A stretch of 64,000 nt of DNA, taken from the NCBI GenBank assembly GCA_038025085.1, contig CM076153.1, forward strand, positions 9,083,501 through 9,147,500, written 5' to 3'. Positions 47,437-60,791 of the stretch are shown here, one piece after another. Each line of letters opens with the position of its first letter. Within the stretch, counting starts at the first letter, position 1. The position numbers and the translations under genes were made by a program. Source of the DNA: Tetragonia tetragonoides. Taxonomy: Eukaryota; Streptophyta; Magnoliopsida; Caryophyllales; Aizoaceae. Below the pieces are notes generated by a model. The model ran no database searches. It saw only the letters and a list, made by a program, of their open reading frames with translations, and was not told the origin of the DNA.

Positions 47437-48655
47437 GGTGTCAGTCTTAATATATAACGTCAAGATCACAACATGTTGATAAGATCTTAAACTTATTTAA
47501 TTAAGGAGTGAGTTAGTAAACCTAAGTACCTAACATAGGCAAAGTAAGTGAAGTGCACTTTTTGATCCATTTGCGATATTATATATGCTTTCATTGATAC
47601 TAATAGTAATATATTAATTAATATGGACTATAACAACAAATGGTAGCCAAAGTATATATTTTAACTGGATATTATATTTTGACTTGTATATATTCTTGTC
47701 ATCAGCTATTATAGTGATATTTTCATAAAATAAAATAAAAATCAACGAAAATTAAACTCACCACTAGTAGATGATTTATCTCATCCATGCTCATTTCATT
47801 GTCTTGGTAAAGATTGAGAAGAGTATCAAGCACATCATTAGTGGCTAAACCAGAAGAAGAATTAGCCAAACGAGCCTTTAGCCTTTGACGGATAATATCT
47901 TGGAAAACCTCAATGAGCTTATCAAAGTAAGCACTTAATCTACGCCTAATGCCAAAAGGATCAATGTAACCAAGTATTGGGAAATAATCAGCATAATTAG
48001 GCCTTCCAATTTCCTCCATTATACACCACATAAGTTGCTTAAACTCTTGTGATGCATTAGAGCTATGATTTGCTAATTCAATAGAGAAAAATGTGATTGA
48101 TAATAAGTTTAGAGATGTTGTAAATGCAGCCCTGCCTATATCAACGGGTTGACCTTTTTTGCAACATTCTTGTACATACTCAAGAAGTTGTTGCACCTTA
48201 GCTTGTCTTAACGCTTGACTAGCGTCAAGTCGTTGAGTAGACAACAATTGGACCGCTGATATCTTTCTTAGGTTCCACCATTTCGCGGATACAGGCAACC
48301 ATGACATCGAGAGTTTATCATGGTTGCCTGCCCTAACCGAGTCAGGAATTGTTCGGTTAGCAAAAATTTGGTCATTTTTTAAGAACATTTCTTTGGCTAC
48401 ATCAGAAGAAGATACGACAACAGTAATGACACTTCCTAACTTTAAACTTATTAAAGGGCCATGAATTTTGGCAAGATTGGCAAATGATCGGTGAGGCTTT
48501 TCACCAAGCTCGAAAATGTTGCCAAAGATTGGTTTTGGTTTAGGTCCCGGAGGAAGTTTGCTAGAGGTTTTAGAATTTTGGACGAAAGATGATTTGATGA
48601 AGTGAAAGCACACAAAGAAGATACAAAGTATTATTCCAAGCGTGGTGCTATCCAT
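46695..48655 (-). CDS. CYP76AD: Cytochrome P450, CYP76AD beta-clade (CYP76AD5/6-like)
   Basis: Exon 1 48655-47762, exon 2 47303-46695, phase-0 intron of 458 bp with clear GTG|GTGAGT and CAG|GACATC borders; 500 residues. In Caryophyllales, CYP76AD5/6-type enzymes hydroxylate tyrosine to L-DOPA, while CYP76AD1 also makes cyclo-DOPA. An N-terminal membrane anchor (about 4-22) and hinge [12 protein letters not shown] (35-46) place it on the ER. I-helix AGTDTT is at 303-308, ExxR ETLR at 361-364, heme loop [10 protein letters not shown] at 436-445 with Cys443. The text [20 protein letters not shown] and the C-terminus are CYP76AD-like; clade choice is from recalled resemblance. Oddities: the C-helix reads KWWNLRK (Trp127 where plant P450s usually have Arg), and the PERF motif reads PSRF (416-420 region). 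The last residues are PVAK. The ATG fits a short leader behind a TATA box. Confidence 0.92.
47371..47433. repeat. (TA)n microsatellite in the CYP76AD intron
   Basis: About 31 TA units in the only intron, roughly 60 bp from the acceptor on the coding strand. A useful length-polymorphic marker for the locus. Confidence 0.9.
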
Positions 48656-48728
48656 GGCTAATTAAGCTACCTTGAGGGCTGAGGCTTTAGGCTGTTGAAT
48701 GGGTTGCTTTGCTCTTGCACCCAACGTG

Positions 48729-48734
48729 TTTATA
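48729..48734 (-). promoter_or_regulatory. TATA box of the CYP76AD gene
   Basis: TATAAA on the minus strand 74 bp upstream of the ATG, implying a leader of about 45 bases. Confidence 0.65.
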
Positions 48735-48770
48735 TGTACACCCCAGGCCGGGCCACAAGCTGTAGTACGT

Positions 48771-48781
48771 AGTTGGTGGGA
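48771..48781 (-). promoter_or_regulatory. MYB-type AC element upstream of CYP76AD
   Basis: CCACCAACTAC on the minus strand contains ACCAACT, a typical R2R3-MYB site. Betalain CYP76AD1 in beet is activated by an R2R3-MYB, so the site is of interest here, but function is inferred. Confidence 0.35.
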
Positions 48782-49020
48782 GATTTGACATCAAAATTCT
48801 TAAATGTGTGGGGACTCTTAAAAAATCACACGATAAAATTGTAGGAGTTGCTAATCTACGGGATAAATCAAACATTTTCCAATATAATTTTTGTTAGAAA
48901 GTATTTTCTCTTTATCATAGATTACACCTTTAAGTTAAAATAAGAGGTTTACTTTATTTGATTCTCAATCGGATGTTAGGAAAAAACTGTTGCATAAAAA
49001 GGTGGTTTTAACAAAAAAAA

Positions 49021-49808
49021 TCTAATATATATATTGGATAAGAGCGTTGGTTATATGACATGTGTCACATTTTTATTGATTATTGCATTTTTTTTTCCTT
49101 TTACCTTTTTATTTTGTCATTGTGTTATTTATGATGATATTTAATTTAATGTATTAAATATCATAATAAAATTCTTTATTTAATACTTGACCTCTTTTTA
49201 AAAATACTATATTATTAGGTCATTAATTTTAATTAAGTTTTATATTTATAAGTATAACTGTATAAGTGCACTAAATTTTAACACTTTTGTTGAGTTTTAT
49301 AATTTTGGACAAAAAAAGTATTTTGACGTGGCAATATTTTTTTGCCTAATTTTAGGGGATAAGCGCAGGTGATGTGATAAGGGTCACATACACAGTTATC
49401 ATTGATTGTTCTGTTATATATTGGGGGCATTACGTGGTAGATTATATTTGACTGATATTTGACTAATATTTGCGGCGATAAGAGTAGGTCATGTGACAAT
49501 GAACATGCGACTAATATTTATTTGCCTAATTTCACGGGGATAAGCGCATGTAATGTGATAAGGATCACATATAAAGTCATAATTTGCAAGTTATCATATA
49601 GTTGTGGGTATTGCATGGTAGCTGGTAGGTGATTTTTTACTAGTATTTGCGGGGATAAGCGCATGTTATGTGTAAAACTTCGACCAATCACTATTTTCCA
49701 TTATTCTTTGTATACCTATGTATAATTTAAAAAAATCTAGATATTAATTTAAACATAAAAATATAGTGATAAATTGATCGTCCGTGCGTAGCACGAGTAA
49801 AGTCCTAG
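49021..49808 (+). mobile_element. Non-autonomous Helitron H1 in the CYP76AD upstream region
   Basis: It starts TCTAATATATATATTGG after an A (49020), and ends with a hairpin CGTGC-GTA-GCACG (49783-49795), nine bases, then CTAG before a T (49809). This fits the A|TC...CTRR|T rule exactly. The interior has three imperfect repeats centred on GGGGATAAGCGCATG. It begins 366 bp upstream of the P450 ATG. No Rep/helicase coding. Confidence 0.82.
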
Positions 49809-49809
49809 T

Positions 49810-50633
49810 AAATAGTAAGTTTTGTGTGAAACCAACTCACCGAAAAATGCGATCACTATTATGAAATGTAGGGGTCACTTATGGTCAGCAGTGATCCTTG
49901 TTTCTTTGAAAAGTGATCCCGTTTGAACAAAAATTACAAAATACCGTCTTATATAAGTTTTCGTGAAAAAATTAACCATGCATGTCTATGATATTATCCG
50001 TACCATCACCAAAGGGATGCCAAACAGTACCATCGGAGATAGAAAAGTTACGGCGAGCACCGCGGGGCTGGACATACCCCCTAAAAGTAAAATGTCATCT
50101 TTATTTATGATCCATTTCATTTCATTTAACTCACCACCGACTTTAGCCGAAATCCAATAAGGTTTTGTTGTTTTCATTGATTTCATGGTGCATTTCGTTC
50201 GGTTTCGTTCTGTTTCAATCCGTTCCGTTCTGTTTCAATCTGTTCTGTTCTGTATTCTGTACTTCATTTTGTCTCACATTTTCGTCTATTATCCGCGTCG
50301 GGCCGTTCCGTTCCAATCCATTTAGTTTTTTCCGTTTCATTCCTCACTGTCTCGCACTATTCAATTGAAGAGAACATGACCTGAAAAAGACATAAGTATA
50401 TGATATATTGACGGATTTGTTTAATTTGCTTTTTCACAGTTTTCGATACATCACTTTAACTATAATAATAGTAATTATAAAAATATTATCACCATTTGAT
50501 CCCCTCTTGTATTTATTAGTAGTTATTACTCGCTCTTATGTTTAGATAGACTCTAGATATGATTTCAGATTCTCCTTAAATACTCACTGTCACCAGAGTC
50601 ACCACCAAATGTTCCACCAGAAAAATGCTAAGC
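49810..50633. other. Noncoding spacer
   Basis: At 50170-50345 there is a degenerate run of GTTCCGTTCTGTTTCAATC-like units, similar in kind to the run at 44800-44960 in reverse. Nothing else recognised. Confidence 0.45.
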
Positions 50634-50784
50634 TTACACATAGTGTAATATACATTATTGTATTTTGAGTCTATATCTCTCCTCTACCCCACACCCACAA
50701 TATCCCTATGAAATTCAAAGGGGCCCATGAGAGAGGAGAGAAATAGACTCATAGACACAATAGTGTATATTACAATGAGTGTAA
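50634..50784. mobile_element. Palindromic MITE of about 151 bp
   Basis: Long inverted repeats of about 55 bp (TTACACATAGTGTAATATAC ... GAGTCTATATCTCTCCTC against the complement of GAGAGGAGAGAAATAGACTC ... GTATATTACA ... GAGTGTAA) enclose a short loop with AAAGGGGCCC. Target duplication not determined. Confidence 0.7.
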
Positions 50785-53094
50785 ACCAATCATGGTCCCA
50801 CCAAGTATGTCTTTGTGTGTGTAAGTATGTTTCTAATATTATTGCACGTTTATTGGTGTAATAGGCATGCTATCTAAGTGGTGTCTTGCTAAATGCTAAT
50901 ATTGTACTGTTGTGGACTTGTGGTGTTGAAAATTCCTGTAAAGATTTTTTTGGGTATATTTTTGGAGCTTATTAGAGTGTCCCTTTGTGTTGTTGATTAC
51001 ATGCATTATATCTAGCTAATTAACTTTAACTGATATTCACCATACTAAACTAAATTAGAGAATAAGTTTAGAAAACGAAAAAATTAAAGAAAAGCATTTG
51101 CAGTTTAACTCCTATGTCGTGTAGGCACTTAGGCAGCCTTCCTGATTCACGACATGTGTTAAATGCACCGAGCCACGATGGACATGGAGATTTTTTTTCT
51201 TTCTTTTGGGGTACTATTGGCCAATGGGCACCCCCATTTTCCCAATATAAAAGACTAATCATATAAAAGCCCGACTTTTTGGAAAAGCTATCCTTACAAA
51301 CTTTCAAATGAGATTATGATGGACACTGAACACTGGACACCCTATACATGACACCAATTTCACTAAAGTCATACAAGACACCAATTTCATGAACTAGTAT
51401 TTGAAAACAGTTTCATGTTTATTATTATAAATCTCGTTTTTTTCCCATAAAAGTTTCTGCATTTGATAGGGTTGGCATGGGGGAGTAAAGGGTAGTACCC
51501 TGTACCCCCTACATTGCTGGCATGTGGAGTATCCACAATGGTTTATTCACAAAAGTTATGTAATGTGGTTCATTTTAATAGTCCAATCAATGTGATCGAT
51601 CAAAAAGAAAAAAGTCTAGTTAATATTCAAAACGTATAATTCACGAAGCAAGGTTCATAATTTGACAAAAAAAAAAAATCACAAAAACTTATACATAGTA
51701 TGTAGTATATAATACTCAATAATAGTATCACTATAACTATAACTTTTGGTAAGACGAGAGTTATATTTTAGTGAAACGGTTTATCTAACGTATGCACTAA
51801 GTGTACATATTAAGGCTCAATTAATACTGAAATTCTCCTTAATTATATGAGAATCTGTTAATGATAATAAATTGGGTTCACACACATAATATTTAACTAC
51901 CAAAATTACCCTCACCCTCATTTCTCTCTCTCCACTTCCCATAGTTACTGATCGTGATTAATTCCCTTGTCCCCCCAATCTCTCTCATGGTTTTCAAGAC
52001 TTCAACCCTTCAATATCTCCTCTATTCAAGGATTTAGATTCCCCTTATTTCTCCTCCACCACCATCCACCATCCACCATCATCCACCATCAGATGGGCTT
52101 CAAGACCCACGCCACCGCAAACACCAATCACCACCTCACAGGTTTTCCAGACCCGAAATCCTCTCCCTTCATCTTCTTATTTGGTTCTACGAGTATGGTT
52201 TGATGAATGGTGTTGCGGTTTTTTTTTATTATTTTATTTTTAACGTTAATCCGTAGGGTTCACCCTTCTCCCTATAGGGTTTTCTATAGATCTAAAGCCA
52301 CCGAAAAATATGTTGCCGGTAAAAATGGCGTTGGCCGTGTCAATACAAAAGAAAAATGCAGTCATGTTGATAGTTAGTGGCGATGAATTGCCAAGAAACA
52401 TCTTGGAAGACCACTGATGAATGATGATGGTGGTCTTTCGGAATAAATGTTTTTTTGCCTTTTGTTTTAGGAGAATGATACATCCACCTACTGGGTTGAC
52501 AACTCACCTCCCCTTTATTTCTATCTCTCTCCTCTATTTTTAAAAAATGACATTTTAGGTAAAAGAGAGATAGAGACAAAGGAAATATGGGTTACCCACC
52601 CACTGAGTCAACCAAATATTTTCCTTTATTTTAATTTATTATGTAATTATATAATGTTCTTTGGGAATTGTATAAGGGTAATTTTGACATTGTAGTAAGG
52701 GTATGACTCTTGTATTTATTAACGTGATTTGTAACAATGAAATTTTGGGATGATTTCGTATATCTAGAAAATATTTAGATTAATAAATACCAGTTATCAT
52801 ATGCACTAGTGCATATGTTAGTCAGATCGTTAGTGAAATAAGAGTCATTGCTTTTAATAAGTGATCTCTAGATTTTAAACCGTGGTACTATGACTCATAT
52901 CATGGAAATTATTTATAGATTTTCTCCTAAAAATACTCCCCGTTTTTGTTAATATCTCAGAACTTGAGCGTTGATCCGAAAATAACGTAGCTAGAGCTGT
53001 TTCAATCATCATTCACTCCCTTCCTCCTTCGTATCGATGAGCAAAAAACAAAAAACTGAAAAGGTTGAAATTTGGACGGATGAAATACCCAATA
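50785..53094. other. Noncoding spacer of 2.3 kb
   Basis: AT-rich with pyrimidine-rich stretches (51900-52080, with CCACCATC repeats). Short reading frames at 51068-51307 and 51967-52203 have no recognisable motif or splice context. No gene is supported. Confidence 0.45.
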
Positions 53095-53360
53095 CTCCCT
53101 CCGTTCTTTTTTCTCCTACCCACTTTCCTTTTACATCCGTTCTTTTTTCTCCTACCCACTTCCCCTTTTAGTAATACTTTGAGTACTAAAAGACTCATTT
53201 ATCCTTGCTTTTTCTTGTCATCATTACTTTCCAACCCCACTTCTAACTCACATTCTCTCTCATGTTAAAGTAAGGGCAAATAAGGAATTTTTGTTCAAAA
53301 AACAACTCTCATTAAACTCCATGCAAAAAGAACTGGGTAGGAGAAAAAAAACCGAAGGAG
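53095..53360. mobile_element. Stowaway (Tc1/Mariner)-like MITE
   Basis: 266 bp, TA target duplication (53093-53094, 53361-53362), ends CTCCCTCCGTTCTTTTTTCT and, inward from the right, CTCCTTCGGTTTTTTTTCTC, the classic Stowaway terminus. Part of the left terminus (CCGTTCTTTTTTCTCCTACC) is repeated at about 53137. Confidence 0.85.
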
Positions 53361-54364
53361 TAAGAAATAACCTTGAACCCTTGATAACTCATTTGTGAAT
53401 GTGAAAGTAGGAAAAACGAAAACGTGAGACAAATTTACTAAACTACGGATGCAATTTCCACCACAAAATGAGAGAGAGATTCAAGAGTTAGTTCCTGGGC
53501 CATGTCCAGATCATTGTGTCACAGCTATTTCACGTGCTGTGTATCTGCGAGAATTATTGACCGTCCATATTCATGTACTCGTGTCACTCATGTTGCATAT
53601 GCTCGAACCTTGTGTTAAAAACAACACTATTTGTTCAACCCCCCCAAAATAAACTCTATTTATCAACAAAATCAATTTCTATATTTTTCACTCAAAAAAA
53701 AAATCTATATTTTAAAAATCTTATGTAAAGTAAATTATTTTTAACAATCAATAGCTACTAGCCTACTACTATTATATACTCCATATCCTCTAAGAAAGCT
53801 TTCATTCCATAAACAAAATAAAAGAAACTAATATTTCAATTTTCAATGTTAGAAATTCATGTTTTAAACGAAAACAATAATCACATTAGTCTCATTTCAT
53901 GATCCTAATTGTATTAGTGTCATTTCATTATTACTTGTATTAGTGTCGGCATCATACATTCACCTTGTGTAATCACTTTTTGGATTATTTAGAAAAAGAG
54001 GAAAAAATTATTGAGACCCTTTTTTGTGAACGAAAGAAACTGCGAATGAGGATTGATGAAAATTGTGTACGGAATATAGACAACTCAATTTTATGTGTCA
54101 TTTCTTAATTTTGAGGCAAACGTCTGAGTGAAAGAGTTTCACAATAAAACGGGATAACTTTTAATTGTTTTAAAAGTAATCTTCTTAATTATTCAGGGGC
54201 GACTTTTCATCTTAGAAAATACATGCCCCTTTAAACTTATACTAGTCAAAATGTTACAAATGAATCTCACACTAAATAATAATAAAAAAAAGAGTTTAGA
54301 ATTTCAAACTATCTATTAAATAATAAAATTGTCCCTATTTTCCAATCCCGTAAAAACTTTGCTA
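53361..54364. other. AT-rich noncoding spacer
   Basis: No recognisable coding, RNA or transposon termini. A C-run at 53640-53645 and A/T homopolymers only. Confidence 0.45.
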
Positions 54365-54373
54365 TTTCATATA

Positions 54374-55435
54374 GCGCAATTTGGTGAAAACCACCAGAAA
54401 AATTTCAACTTTTTGTCCAGTACCCCCTGAATTGTTGTTATTTGTTCAGTACCACCTTAAAAGTTTATTCCGCCATGAGAGTCACCCCTTAAGTGATTTT
54501 CGAGCAAAATATCTTACTTTTCTTCCCGTTTTTCCTCACGTGTGCTTCACATGACTACTTAAATAGGACCCCTCCCCCTTATTTAGATAAAAAGAAAAAC
54601 TAAATCACCCCTTACCTCTCTCCCCCTCTCTCTCCTCTTTCTCTCTCTAAATCTGCCCATTACAATAAGCAACAATTCTCTCTTCTATCATCAATCTTAC
54701 TTCTTCTTCTCACAACAACACCGACGGTCTCCTCTTCGGCTCTTTCTCTCTCCTCCCTCCTTCATCTCTCTCCCACGACTCCCCCAATTACTCTCTCCTC
54801 TTCTCTCATCGCCACCATCACCTCCTTCTCCACCGAAACAACCACAGACAACCACCACCATAATCTCATCGACTATTTCTCCTCTCGTCGTCCCTCTCCT
54901 CTCCGCCCATCTCTAAAACCATTCACCATTTCTCACTCAATCTCACTTTCTCTCTCCTCTAACCCTAACCAATGTCATCAATTTCATTCTCATTAGATGA
55001 AAAAATATGTGTAAATTACACGTTTTGCATCGTCATTACGATCAATATACCACATTTATACTCTATTACACATTAATACAGGGAAATTAAAGACAATACA
55101 ACTAAGAAGAATTTGGATCTATATGTAAAGAGTGACTGGGTTGTCAGAGAGAGAGGAAGGATAGATGGTACTGAAGAAAATGTTAGTGGGGTTGGAAAAT
55201 TAGTTTGTTAGTAATTAATTAATTAAAGGGTCAAATCAGTGTTTAATTTGGTCAAATAGGAGGGTCACACATGAGGGCAAAACGGGAAGAGAAGTATGTT
55301 CTTTGGCGCGAAAATCACTTAAGGGGTGACTCTCAAGGTGGAATAAACTTTTAAGATGGTACTGAACAAATAACAACAATTCAGGGGGTACTGAACAAAA
55401 AGTGGAACTTTTCAGGTGCTTTTACCAAATTGCGC
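54374..55435. mobile_element. Mutator-like (MULE) MITE with perfect 9-bp target duplication
   Basis: 1062 bp. Long terminal inverted repeats of at least 150 bp: GCGCAATTTGGTGAAAACCA on the left and GCGCAATTTGGTAAAAGCAC inward from the right, continuing through CAGTACCCCCTGAATTGTTG, CTTAAAAGTTTATTCC and AGTCACCCCTTAAGTGATTT in both arms. Flanked by TTTCATATA at 54365-54373 and 55436-55444. The interior is pyrimidine-rich (CTCTCTCC) and noncoding. Confidence 0.92.
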
Positions 55436-55590
55436 TTTCATATATGCAACTTTCGAATAGGAAAGTGTTTGGGAATACATTCAGACAAAAACACGAACTA
55501 TGGGCAAGCAAATTAGGGGTCCCACGCTAACACTTAGGGTTCGTTTACTTCCTTGAAATGAAATGCAATGCAATCAACTTATAGAGTAAA

Positions 55591-56809
<1,219 letters not shown>

Positions 56810-56812
56810 TAA

Positions 56813-57059
56813 GGGCCCGTTTGGTTCGTGAATTTTTGGGCCCAGAAAACGGAATCAAATAACCTAATTCGTTTGGGCTTGTTTGGTTGGCTAACAATGG
56901 TAACTCATTTCATTACTTAAGGTTATTGAATCCCCTCTTTTGAAACTCTACCCACCCCCAAGGTATCAGTTTCCATTACCTTGCTGTATCAAAAATATCA
57001 CGCTCCAGTCAACACAATCTACAAAGCTTTTTTTTCTCTCTCCTCTTCTACCCTCTCCC

Positions 57060-57139
<80 letters not shown>

Positions 57140-57553
57140 TCAATCTCTCTCTACAACCTCTCTTCTCTCCTCTTCAACTTCTCTACAAACTGCTCTAATG
57201 GAAATCGTAATCGCTGATCAACTGACAAAATCTCAATCATCGAAATTTTTTTTTTCTCTAATAATTTTGGTGTTTTTATCATCTCCCATTACTGATGATG
57301 TGAAAATTTGGCAAAAATTCACCATTTATTTGATCAATTTTCGGCCTCTTCATGATTTGATATTGTTTTTGTATTTTTTTTTTGGGGTTCTTAGATCTGC
57401 TTTGTATGGGTATATATTCTGGAAAAATCTCGTCTTCTCCCTAACTCGTAACTCCTCAATTCTTGAATTGTAATTTGTTTTTTATTTTTAATTTTCGAGA
57501 GGAAATTGTAATTTATTTTGTACACAGTATTTGATTTTCTTGGAGCATTTTAC

Positions 57554-57634
<81 letters not shown>

Positions 57635-58001
57635 TATATTTTAGCTTTTGTGAAATTGTTACGTGTTATTATATTTTTATTAAATTATCATAATTTGTAA
57701 AGTATTTTTATAATTTTCATAATTTGTTTGTGAAGATTATTGTTTCAGAAATTTAACATCAATTTAGAGCAATTTACAATATTTTTAATATTAAAATTTA
57801 AAATTTTAGAATTCAAATTTCGTGGAAAGAATAGTATTGAAGAATAATTCGAACCAGACAACAAGAAATGGAATGTAATACACATGATTCTATTCCATAG
57901 CTGAACCAAACAACTTGTTAAAGTAACGATCACTATTACCATTTTCCCTCCTTATCAGATTCTATTCCATTTCCTTTCCAAATCTTGAATCAAACAGCCC
58001 C
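56813..58001. mobile_element. PIF/Harbinger-like non-autonomous element
   Basis: About 1.19 kb with ends GGGCCCGTTTGGTTCG and, inward from the right, GGGGCTGTTTGATTCA; TAA target duplication (56810-56812, 58002-58004). Inside are (CT)n at 57067-57134 and (TA)n at 57556-57632. The 177-residue open frame at 56940-57473 runs through the CT tract and has no domain; it is not accepted as a gene. Confidence 0.7.
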
Positions 58002-58004
58002 TAA

Positions 58005-59439
58005 AATGATTGCATTGCATTACATTTTATTAATAAGAAGTATACGACCCCTTAAATGCTAATCTACTAGGCCTGGCCTAGTAGGTTTTAGGGAAATATT
58101 CCCACTACTCGTCTTTATAAAGAACGCTTTTTTCAAACTCGATCAAAAAGTTCCCATGTTTTATTTGGTAATTTAAATTATTGTGTTAATGAGCTCAATA
58201 TATATAACCAATAAATCACGAGTTTTAGACTATTCGCACTCTTGCATCATGTCCCCATGAGTCATTTACCTTTTTTTTTCTTCTTAAATAAAGGTAAGGA
58301 TTAAGGAGACTTTTCTCTTGGGCTGTTCTATTTTAGGGTCAAATTCAATACTTTAACATACCAGACATTTGGGATGAGGGAGGTAATACAAAAATTTGTG
58401 TTAACTTAGTCTGTGGTAAATTAATGGTCTAAATTACTAAATGTCACCCCATACTTTACTTGGAGCCACCTCTCTAATAGTGAAGTCACTCCCTACTTCT
58501 AGGGGAGCTACACTCGTTGGTGCCACCCCTCTAATAGCGGAGTCACCCCATACTTCACTTGGAGCCACCCATTTAATAGTGAAGTCACCCCCTACTTCAC
58601 CTGATGCCATCCCTCAAATATACTTGGTCTAAGGTGAACTAAATCTACACAAGACTAGCTGGGGAGGTAAAGGATAGAAAAAGTGGAAATCCTCCCCACA
58701 GGCCACAAATACCTCTAGTAAGATTCGAGTTGGGCTGGAGAGGAAACTTCACTCAAGCCCATTATCAAGCTTACCTCTTTGTTAGTTGCCCATTCACATT
58801 ACCTATGTAGGCAATAGGCTTGACAAACAAAAAAAAAAAAGAAAAAAAGGGTTAAGCGATAATGTTCCACTATGTTTGGCACGAATAACTAATTTGATCA
58901 CTAATAAGTCGAAAAAAAGAGATTTTCATTTGATAGGTTGAAAACGGAGTAAAAACAGAAGGATTCGATGGGCTATGATACACTAGTTTCGTTTAATCTA
59001 CTCCTAAAACATTACTACACTAAAGGCTACATCACATTACTCTACTCTAGGAACGAAATAAAATAAACGAACGCATATTTGCGGTGAGAGTTGATCTGTC
59101 TTCTTCATTGCTTCTTCGTTCTTATTTATAGGAAAATAGGAGAGTCATTTGGTCTTCAAAATCTTGTATTTGTCGCCTTTTTGCTAGTTAGTTACTTCTG
59201 GTAACTACCCATTACTTGATCATAGGTGAAAATCAGTCAACAACTATCCCCATATCCTTCTTTAAGTGGCTGACACCTCATCTACTTTATCGGGTAGTGT
59301 TTTAATGGGTAGTTGTAGGAGACAATAAAAGTTGTCAAATCCACTCCTATCTTTATTTTTAGAGCAATAATATACTTTTCCATGATATATTTTTTTATAT
59401 TCAGGTTATTGATCTATTCGAGCTATCCCAATAATTTAT
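58005..59439. other. Noncoding spacer with a 42-bp minisatellite
   Basis: At 58444-58625 about four imperfect units of 42 bp (ACTTGGAGCCACCCATTTAA then TAGTGAAGTCACCCCCTACTTC) give a 14-residue repeat in an open frame of 63 codons; this looks incidental. Elsewhere nothing is recognised. Confidence 0.6.
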
Positions 59440-60119
59440 TTTCTAGTGGAACACTTTTGTTTCACAGACTCACTCACTCACTCACATTTATTACTATCAA
59501 GTTCAATTCACTTGAGTTCAGTTTGACAGTGTCCAGTTCAATTCAGTGCAGTCCAATTAAATTAAATGAAAATTAATAGAGCACATCATTTATCAGTTTG
59601 ATACACCAAATCAAATTTATGGTTTTTGAAGTTCAAGTTAACTTTAATTATATACTAGTTTTATCTCCGTGCTCCGCGTGGACTCGTGATTATCTCTCAA
59701 AAATGAAAATAACTTCGTAAGTGATACCACATGCCTGTTTTATATTGCACAACTAATTCTATGTTTGATTATTTTAATATTTTTGGTATGAAATGTCTCT
59801 TTAAATCGATCTACATCAAAATTAGAATGAATGTAAAAACGATTGATTTATAAACATAATTTTAGCCTACATCAAAATTCTAAAAAGAAAAAAAAGATAA
59901 AGACTAATAAACCTTTCTTCGAGTATACTAAGACTTTATTTTCTCAATTTATTATTAGTCTAATTTAGTTTAATCCAATTCAGATTAGTTAAATAGATCA
60001 TGTAGGAACGTACCACTTAAATAAATTTCATTTATGCTCTAAAATATTAAAGATCAAGTTAAATACATATGTCATCAAATAGTTAAGGCCGGTATTGTTA
60101 GAAGTGTTATTTATTGTAA

Positions 60120-60696
60120 TTTAACCAGGTTGTACACATGTGGCATCTACATGTAATCTTCACACGAACATTCCCTCTTAAGTGTCATCCTACATGTCAT
60201 CACCGTCAGGAAATGACCCAACTTTTGTAAGACATATATCTCATTTTGAAGATTTTTTTCAAATCCAATCCATTGAATCAAGATTTATAATTTTTTTGAC
60301 TTACATAACTAAAGTTTTTTTAATTTTGTAATACAAAAAAAAAAAACTAATAAATATGTAATAAATTCAACTAATGATATGGCATTAATGAGTGACACTT
60401 TGATGGTGAGTTGTTAGGCTATGTGGCAAGCTTTTCTTACGTGACGCTTAAGAGTCATCATCACCCGAATTTACACCTCTACGTGGGGTCCTACGTGTCG
60501 TGCCCACACGAATTGGACTTACTTTATACGTATACCGATGTGGCGCCTATGTGTCATCTTCACACGAATATATCTCTCCCATGTGGCGTCTCACATGTCG
60601 TCGTCCCACGAAAGGAACCCAACTTTATAAGACATAGTAGATATGAATCTCATTTTGAAGTATTTGCCGAACCTGATCCAATGGAGGAAGAATTAT

Positions 60697-60791
<95 letters not shown>

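Noticed and set aside
51068..51307. 79-codon minus-strand frame
   Set aside because: No recognisable motif, no family resemblance, AT-rich flanks without promoter or splice signals.
56940..57473. 177-codon open frame with a Leu-Ser repeat
   Set aside because: It consists largely of a (CT)n tract inside a Harbinger-like element, with no domain and no splice or promoter context.
58444..58625. CRISPR-like array
   Set aside because: Repeats are imperfect, without unique spacers, and the genome is a plant.
58444..58632. Small repeat protein (14-residue repeats)
   Set aside because: The frame is the by-product of a 42-bp minisatellite; no other gene signal.
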